A stretch of DNA of 25,876 bases. Source: Cyanobacteria bacterium UBA2566 (lineage in GTDB: Bacteria; Cyanobacteriota; Cyanobacteriia; Cyanobacteriales; Desertifilaceae). The notes under the pieces are model-generated. The model did not search any database. It was not told the origin of the DNA and saw only the letters and a program-made list of their open reading frames with translations. Below, in pieces: positions 21,619-25,876 of the stretch. The stretch lies in the NCBI GenBank assembly GCA_002340255.1, contig DDLS01000169.1, positions 1 to 25,876 on the forward strand. The letters are read 5' to 3'. A program made the position numbers and the translations under genes. Within the stretch, counting starts at the first letter, position 1. The number at the start of each line of letters is the position of its first letter.

Positions 21619-22569
21619 TCAGGATTCAGGTTTAATATCTCTTAACATCAGGGCATGAAGCGCCTGATGGGGGCTGATTTTCCCTTGCAGTAGTAAATCA
21701 ACTTGAGTGCAGATCGGGATAGGAATGTGATGAATTTGCGCCAATTGAACTAAAACTTGTGTCGTATTAATGCCTTCTGCGGTTCCCTCCAGATGGTCGA
21801 GAATTTCCCATAGGGGTTTTTCTTTGGCGAGTTGATAGCCGACTTGATAGTTGCGGCTGAGGGGGCTATTACAGGTAGCTAATAGGTCACCTAAACCGGA
21901 GAGTCCGTAGAAGGTTTCGGGTTTGGCTCCCCAATGAGTGCCAATGCGGATCATTTCAGTTAAGCCCCGTGTGAGTAAGGCGGCTTTGGCGTTGGTTCCC
22001 AGGTGTAGACCATCACAGACTCCAGCGGCGATCGCCAAAACGTTTTTTAAGGTTCCTCCCAGCTCTACCCCTAGGGGGTCGTCATTAGTGTAGACGCGAA
22101 ACCGGGTGGAGGAAAAGACTTGTTGCACCCATTGGGCTGCTTGAGGGTCTCGACTGGCAACAGTGGTGGCAGCAGGGAGACCTTGATTAATTTCTTTGGA
22201 GAGGTTCGGCCCAGCTAAAACAACGACGCTATTCTCAGGAAAAGCATTTTGCCAGAGCTGGGAGGGCGTGATGCGATCGCTCGGATCGAGGCCTTTAGTA
22301 ACCGTGACGATCGCAGTAGAAGGGTTCAGACCACAAGTTTGAACTTGCTCAATGACAGGTTTTACCCCTTTCATCGAAACAGCACTCAGAACCAGGGAAG
22401 CACCAGCAAGAGCTTCACAGAGGGGGAGAGCGCCGCGACGAGACCAAATTGTGACGTGATGGCGGCGATCTCGAGCGAGTTGAGCGAGGGTTTGCCCCCA
22501 CACCCCACCCCCAATAACGGCAATCGAGAGTGCTGGATGTGAAGAAAAAGAGGAGGATTGTTTAGTCAT
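21619..22569 (-). CDS. gpsA: Glycerol-3-phosphate dehydrogenase [NAD(P)+]
   Basis: The enzyme reduces dihydroxyacetone phosphate to sn-glycerol 3-phosphate, the backbone for membrane lipids. It is 316 residues from the ATG at 22569; a TTG four codons upstream is a less likely start. The Rossmann motif is IAVIGGGVWGQTLAQLA (about 16-32). VVVLAGPNLSKEI, VELGGTLKNVLAIAAG with the catalytic Lys, and ETFYGLSGLGDLLATCNSPL with SRNYQVG are the standard GpsA blocks. Between the Rossmann motif and VLSAVSMKGV the segment is shorter than in E. coli GpsA, as in several cyanobacterial forms. It lies upstream of sigC in the - direction but far from it. Confidence 0.95.
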   Translation of the reverse strand: MTKQSSSFSSHPALSIAVIGGGVWGQTLAQLARDRRHHVTIWSRRGALPLCEALAGASLVLSAVSMKGVKPVIEQVQTCGLNPSTAIVTVTKGLDPSDRITPSQLWQNAFPENSVVVLAGPNLSKEINQGLPAATTVASRDPQAAQWVQQVFSSTRFRVYTNDDPLGVELGGTLKNVLAIAAGVCDGLHLGTNAKAALLTRGLTEMIRIGTHWGAKPETFYGLSGLGDLLATCNSPLSRNYQVGYQLAKEKPLWEILDHLEGTAEGINTTQVLVQLAQIHHIPIPICTQVDLLLQGKISPHQALHALMLRDIKPES

Positions 22570-22656
22570 GGATGTTTTCAACTTGGGTTTTCTATTGATC
22601 TATTACCCTTGCAGTTCTGGTGACCCATGAAAAGAGGTTTTCTGGCTGGAAAGGCC

Positions 22657-22809
22657 CTATTCAATACTATCGGGGTCGATGTTGAGTTCCCGCAATTTAG
22701 CTGCTAGGCGATCGGCGCGTTGAGTTTCGCAATCGGCAATTTCTTCTGATGTCAAAACCAACTCACCTTCGGCTCTGACAAGGTGTAATTGGCGATCGCG
22801 CCTTCCCAA
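22657..22809 (-). pseudogene. C-terminal remnant of a Uma2 (DUF820) gene
   Basis: A 50-codon open stretch after an in-frame TAG (22810-22812) reads RRDRQLHLVRAEGELVLTS, then EEIADCETQRADRLAAKLRE and LNIDPDSIE, and stops with TAG at 22657-22659. This is the usual C-terminal helix of Uma2 proteins; the end LRELNIDPDSIE parallels LRELGIDPDELE of the intact gene at 11331-12092. There is no start codon context and the nuclease core is missing, so it is the tail of a deleted gene. It occupies most of the gap between gpsA and the methyltransferase gene. Confidence 0.7.
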
Positions 22810-22861
22810 CTATAATCCTATAGCAGCAGTTTCGTTACCACTCGATAGAGTTTAGCCAATT

Positions 22862-23620
22862 TTACCTATGGCTAGGGCGTTGCCCTATATAAAAAACATA
22901 GCCGTAATACTGACTGTAATGGCGATAGAGATCGATTTCTTGTTGTTCGCTCTCTAAAACTTGTAAGGCTTCTGGGTCATTTTGATACTGTATTTTAAGC
23001 CGATTGATTTTGTTCTCTATGGGGGTGTAATAGTCTGTCCACCAGGCAATTTCTGGTAATACCAATGTATCAACGATCGAGTAACCCGCCCGTTCCATGG
23101 CGGCCCGGTTCTCCTCTAAGGTTCTCATGGATGGATAACCTTCTTGCCAAAACTGCTTGACAGGTTCGGGAGGATTGGGTTGTAACCAACTGATTTCGGT
23201 AACTGCGATGTATCCTCCCGGTTTGAGGAGCGATCTCCACTGGTTTAATCCGCGATCGAACCCCATAATATAAATCGCGCCTTCCGACCAAATCAGATCG
23301 AAAGACTGCTCTGCAAAGGGTAAATCTGCCATATCTGCACAAATCACTTCTAAGCGATTTCCCAATCCCTGACTCTCAAATCGTTGTTTCAGCTCCTCCA
23401 GATAGGGTTGATGGAAATCAACCGCAGTAATAGTGCCATTGCTCAGAGTTGCCAGATCCAGGGTTTGTTGTCCCGGGCCGCAACCAACATCTAAAATTTG
23501 GGGAGAGTCGGGTAACGCACTCAAATGAGAAAAGGCCTGTTGAGTCGAGGCAAAATTGCCCGGACCTTCTCTCGGAAGATTACTGTGAATTTGCCAAAAT
23601 ACGGGATAAAAATCAGACAT
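22862..23620 (-). CDS. Class I SAM-dependent methyltransferase
   Basis: The 252-residue protein has the Rossmann-like methyltransferase core: motif I ILDVGCGPGQQT (42-53), an acidic residue after strand 2 (AVDFHQPYLEEL), motif II-like EVICADMADLPFAEQSFDLI and GGYIAVTEISWL. The C-terminal half (about 150-252) with PPEPVKQFWQEGYPSM and YRHYSQYYGYVFYIGQR resembles small-molecule or peptide methyltransferases, but the substrate cannot be read. Its ATG overlaps the stop of the upstream radical SAM gene by 8 nt (ATGTCTGA), so the two are translationally coupled. This suggests that it acts on the same product as the maturase; that is inference. Confidence 0.9.
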   Translation of the reverse strand: MSDFYPVFWQIHSNLPREGPGNFASTQQAFSHLSALPDSPQILDVGCGPGQQTLDLATLSNGTITAVDFHQPYLEELKQRFESQGLGNRLEVICADMADLPFAEQSFDLIWSEGAIYIMGFDRGLNQWRSLLKPGGYIAVTEISWLQPNPPEPVKQFWQEGYPSMRTLEENRAAMERAGYSIVDTLVLPEIAWWTDYYTPIENKINRLKIQYQNDPEALQVLESEQQEIDLYRHYSQYYGYVFYIGQRPSHR

Positions 23621-24767
23621 GGGTGAGTCCTAAAGATTCTTCTAAACGTTCAACCACTAAATCGGTAACCATTTGTTCATAATACTGGCAAGCCATGGTT
23701 TGTGAAGAACGAAATGTTTTATTTTCCCAATATTTGTTACTGGCAGAACCTCCGCCACAAATGCCATAGTATTGACAAGTTTGTTGGCACAGTTCAACGC
23801 CAGCCGTAATATCGGCATAGATGCGTTGAAATTTTTCGCTCTGGCACACGGATTCTAAACTATCGGTGAGGATATTACCGAGGATAAAATCGCCATATTC
23901 TGCTGTTTTAATCGCTAACAGTTCGGGGTCAAATGTGGAAAAGTTGCCCTGATGATCGACATTGAGAATCACAAAGGGAGTGGTTAAGCCACTTCTGGGG
24001 ATGCGATCGCCACTATAAATCAAATTACAAATCCGCTCAAATTCCCGTAGCTTCAATTCTCCGCCGCTTTGGGCCGTCAAAGCCCAAAATCGGCGAATAA
24101 ACGCCTTGTAGCGCCGTCTAGCGTCCCCATTGGCGAGGGATGAAGACTGGTGTACCCCCTCTAATTCTTCAATATTAAAGCCCACATCGGTGAGACCATT
24201 ATCCATGAAAAATGCAAACAGTTCATCGGCATGGTCGAGGGAATCTTCCGTAATCACAGTGATAATATTAAACGGCACATCCTGTTCTTGCAGGTGGCGA
24301 ATGCCGCGCATGGTGCTGTGATGGGTTCCGAGTCCCGTGCGGGTTTTCCGATGGGCATCATGGATAAAATCAGGGCCGTCAAGGCTTACCCCCACTTGCA
24401 CGTTATAGCGTTTAAATAAATCACACCACTCCGGTGTAATTAAGGTGGCATTGGTTTGTACCGATTGTGCAATTTCGCACTCGGTTTTATTTAAGGTTTT
24501 ATCCAGTTCTGCAATCTGAGAGAGGGCAGTTTCATAGAACGAAATGGGAACAGCGAGCGGTTCCCCCGCGTGCCAACAAACCGTAAAGCGATCTCCCACA
24601 AACGGACTCTCGAAAATGCGCCGAAACACGGGTTCAATCCGATCTAGGGAAAACTGGTGTTTGAGATGGCGATCGGGTAAATAACAATAGTCGCAATCGA
24701 GATTACAAAAGGATGTCGTTTGCAGAATCACTAAATCTAAGGGGCCAAAGTTAGATAAATCCAACAT
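23613..24767 (-). CDS. grrM: GrrM/OscB-type radical SAM/SPASM peptide maturase
   Basis: The 384-residue protein fits the GrrM/OscB family of cyclophane-forming radical SAM enzymes that crosslink side chains in ribosomally made peptides (RiPPs). The start FGPLDLVILQTTSFCNLDCD with C21-x3-C25-x2-C28 binds the SAM iron-sulfur cluster; CWHAGEPLAVPISFYE is a hallmark of the family. The C-terminal SPASM region carries C308, C327, C331, C337 and C360 (CQYYGICGGGSASNKYWE; TMACQYY) for auxiliary clusters. Known gene clusters contain a glycine-rich precursor (GrrA/OscA) and often a periplasmic binding-like protein (GrrP). Neither is visible in the 1.1 kb upstream, where a toxin-antitoxin locus lies, or downstream, where the coupled methyltransferase lies. 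The precursor may be elsewhere. Confidence 0.87.
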   Translation of the reverse strand: MLDLSNFGPLDLVILQTTSFCNLDCDYCYLPDRHLKHQFSLDRIEPVFRRIFESPFVGDRFTVCWHAGEPLAVPISFYETALSQIAELDKTLNKTECEIAQSVQTNATLITPEWCDLFKRYNVQVGVSLDGPDFIHDAHRKTRTGLGTHHSTMRGIRHLQEQDVPFNIITVITEDSLDHADELFAFFMDNGLTDVGFNIEELEGVHQSSSLANGDARRRYKAFIRRFWALTAQSGGELKLREFERICNLIYSGDRIPRSGLTTPFVILNVDHQGNFSTFDPELLAIKTAEYGDFILGNILTDSLESVCQSEKFQRIYADITAGVELCQQTCQYYGICGGGSASNKYWENKTFRSSQTMACQYYEQMVTDLVVERLEESLGLTHV

Positions 24768-24833
24768 ATTCAGGGTTAAGGGTTTATGGATAGACGTTAC
24801 TAATGACCTACATTCTACAGAATCATCCTATTC

Positions 24834-24852
24834 CCTAGCGCGCAGCGCTATA
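24834..24852. repeat. Dispersed AGCGCTTCGCGCT-type palindrome (reverse orientation)
   Basis: CCTAGCGCGCAGCGCTATA is the reverse complement of a TATAGCGCTGCGCGCTAGG form of the palindrome found at 8494 and 13749. It lies just past the end of the vapC pseudogene. Confidence 0.6.
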
Positions 24853-24853
24853 T

Positions 24854-25245
24854 CTAAGCATCCCAATCTTCGTAATTCAACCTATCAATTCGGGCAAACT
24901 CCCTGGTATTATGGGTTACTAGAGTTAAGTTATGGGAAATCGCGATTGCAAATCATACGCACCAATCGGCGTTCCTTTTCGCTCTAAATCAGCTCGAATA
25001 CTTCCATAGACTTCTGCTGAACGATCGTCAAATGGAAGCGAGATGAAACGGCTAAAGAATTTACGTTGTTTAGCCAAGTTTTCTTCTCGTTTGACGCTTT
25101 TCATTGCGCCATAAAACAACTCAGATTTTACCACTCAACAAACCGCAATATCAGTAGGTTCTAGACTATCCAAACGATATCTTACACTAGAATCTGCATA
25201 TTTCAGGTAAACAATACAAGCATTACTATCGAGTAAATAAATCAT
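24854..25245 (-). pseudogene. vapC: Broken VapC-type PIN-domain toxin
   Basis: Reading from ATG 25245 gives MIYLLDSNACIVYLKY, the PIN start with the first catalytic Asp, then DIAVC and an in-frame TGA at 25135-25137 where relatives have Ser. The frame resumes as VVKSELFYGAMKSVKREENL and PIGAYDLQ, with the conserved acidic Glu of SELFYGA and the Asp of GAYDLQ. Near 24938-24946 a frameshift occurs at CAATCGCG. In the next frame the usual C-terminus appears: IAISHNLTLVTHNTREFARI and DRLNYEDWDA, then TAG at 24854-24856. So the toxin RNase is doubly disrupted although nearly all its codons remain. Its start overlaps the antitoxin stop by 4 nt (ATGA). Confidence 0.85.
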
Positions 25246-25505
25246 TCTAACGCCTCTCTAATCGAGTCGTCTGGTTGAGGATGCCTAAAAAATGTCTCAT
25301 CGTTAATAGACCCTGCTGTTTCTTCAATAAATTCATGCCATTCTGATTGATTCCTATTTTCGGTGAGATTATGCTCATCATCTTTAACTAACTCTTGGGT
25401 TAAAATAACCTTGATTTCTTCGGCCAAGGTTCGACCGTGAGCAACTGCCTGGTCTTTGAGCTTTGCTAATAGATCTGGCTCAAGATCATCAAGAATAATC
25501 GTCAT
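25242..25505 (-). CDS. vapB: VapB/FitA-like ribbon-helix-helix antitoxin
   Basis: The 87-residue protein from the ATG at 25505 starts MTIILDDLEPDLLAKLKDQA and continues HGRTLAEEIKVIL, the ribbon-helix-helix DNA-binding pattern of FitA/VapB-type antitoxins. AGAGG lies upstream of this ATG; a longer frame to 25556 would add 17 residues unlike the family. The C-terminal half is acidic and probably flexible, as expected for toxin neutralisation. The stop overlaps the vapC start (ATGA), the usual antitoxin-first order. Such antitoxins bind their own promoter together with the toxin. Here the toxin is broken, so the antitoxin is intact but without a working local partner. Confidence 0.85.
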   Translation of the reverse strand: MTIILDDLEPDLLAKLKDQAVAHGRTLAEEIKVILTQELVKDDEHNLTENRNQSEWHEFIEETAGSINDETFFRHPQPDDSIREALE

Positions 25506-25556
25506 GTAAAAACCTCTGTCTGCATAGAACGTGAACATTGCTCTGATTCTAACCAA

Positions 25557-25876
25557 CGCTCCTCAATAGAGGGGTACAGCGATCGCGATCTCCGAACGTG
25601 ACAGAAGAGGGATAACTTCTTACTTATTACTCAACTCATTCTTCCCCTACTAAGGCTGCCATAATTAAAGCAAGAGGCTCCATATTGTCTCTCCCATCAG
25701 GTTAATTATCTACAATTCGCGGCTTCCATCATTATGCTCATTCTGCCCTCTAAACGTCCCCATCTTCTGCATCACGTATAGCTGTAGGGTGCATGAATAA
25801 CGCACCCCTCGAACAGATTACCGCTTACGGAAATGAACAAAACCGCCGCCATCACGCCATCCATTGCGCCATCCAC
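25557..25876. other. Intergenic region at the right end of the window
   Basis: No convincing gene is present in these 320 bp. AGGGTGC (25786-25792) and GCACCC (25802-25807) form a small hairpin like the GGTGCGTTA-type dispersed repeats of cyanobacteria. A 15-codon - strand frame at 25636-25683 reads MEPLALIMAALVGEE and might be the start of a deleted gene. The last 30 bases contain three copies of CGCCATC. A HIP1-like GCGATCGCGATC lies near 25580. Confidence 0.45.

Noticed and set aside
25636..25683. 15-codon frame MEPLALIMAALVGEE
   Set aside because: It resembles the start of a common cyanobacterial protein, but it is too short to assign with confidence.
25846..25876. Three CGCCATC units at the end of the window
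   Set aside because: The units are irregularly spaced and cut by the window end; no repeat array or CRISPR structure can be supported.
1..25876. tRNA, rRNA and CRISPR arrays
   Set aside because: No TTCGA-type T-loop with matching stems, no rRNA-like sequence and no regularly spaced repeats were found by eye.

Overview
The window is chromosomal DNA of a cyanobacterium, probably a filamentous one. It carries petG (cytochrome b6f), ndhB (NDH-1), ntcA, glnB, a SigC-type group 2 sigma factor, an MltA-type transglycosylase and many HIP1 octamers (GCGATCGC), and many small palindromic repeats between genes. The radical SAM gene belongs to the GrrM/OscB family, which is typical of cyanobacteria. The genus cannot be fixed from the sequence alone.

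Layout. 1-200: a copy of a dispersed repeat and a terminator-like hairpin. 200-2495 (-): ntcA, then a DUF3084 coiled-coil membrane protein. 2835-6187 (+): fabI, hisB, a small conserved protein, mltA and petG, with a nucleotidyltransferase (MNT) remnant between fabI and hisB. 6295-9287 (-): SpoIIAA-like protein, ndhB, recX. 9410-10471 (+): proline-rich membrane protein and glnB. 10689-14375 (-): rdgB, a Uma2 protein, a phosphohexomutase and a small protein resembling CTP-dependent riboflavin kinase. 14414-18273 (-): a degraded region holding a chimeric pseudogene, an IS630-type remnant with a palindromic element inside it, and an unusual DUF928-CHASE2-histidine kinase fusion with an internal deletion. 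18391-22569 (-): FutC-like ABC ATPase, sigC, gpsA. 22657-24767 (-): Uma2 remnant, then a methyltransferase overlapping a GrrM/OscB-type radical SAM/SPASM peptide maturase. 24854-25505 (-): VapB/FitA-like antitoxin with a broken VapC toxin.

How it fits together. Most genes are housekeeping. ntcA, glnB and a SigC-like sigma factor are all parts of nitrogen-status control, though they sit in separate transcription units. Two parts stand out. One is the overlapping radical SAM/methyltransferase pair, a plausible peptide-modification unit whose precursor is not in the window. The other is 14.4-18.3 kb, where reading frames have been fused in frame by deletions: an antitoxin-like gene to a retropepsin-like tail, a DUF928 protein to a CHASE2 kinase, and the kinase ATP site to the end of a receiver domain. 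Remnants of at least three toxin-antitoxin-like or accessory systems (MNT, VapC, antitoxin/protease) show repeated gain and decay.

All family calls come from reading the translations and remembered family signatures; no database search was run.
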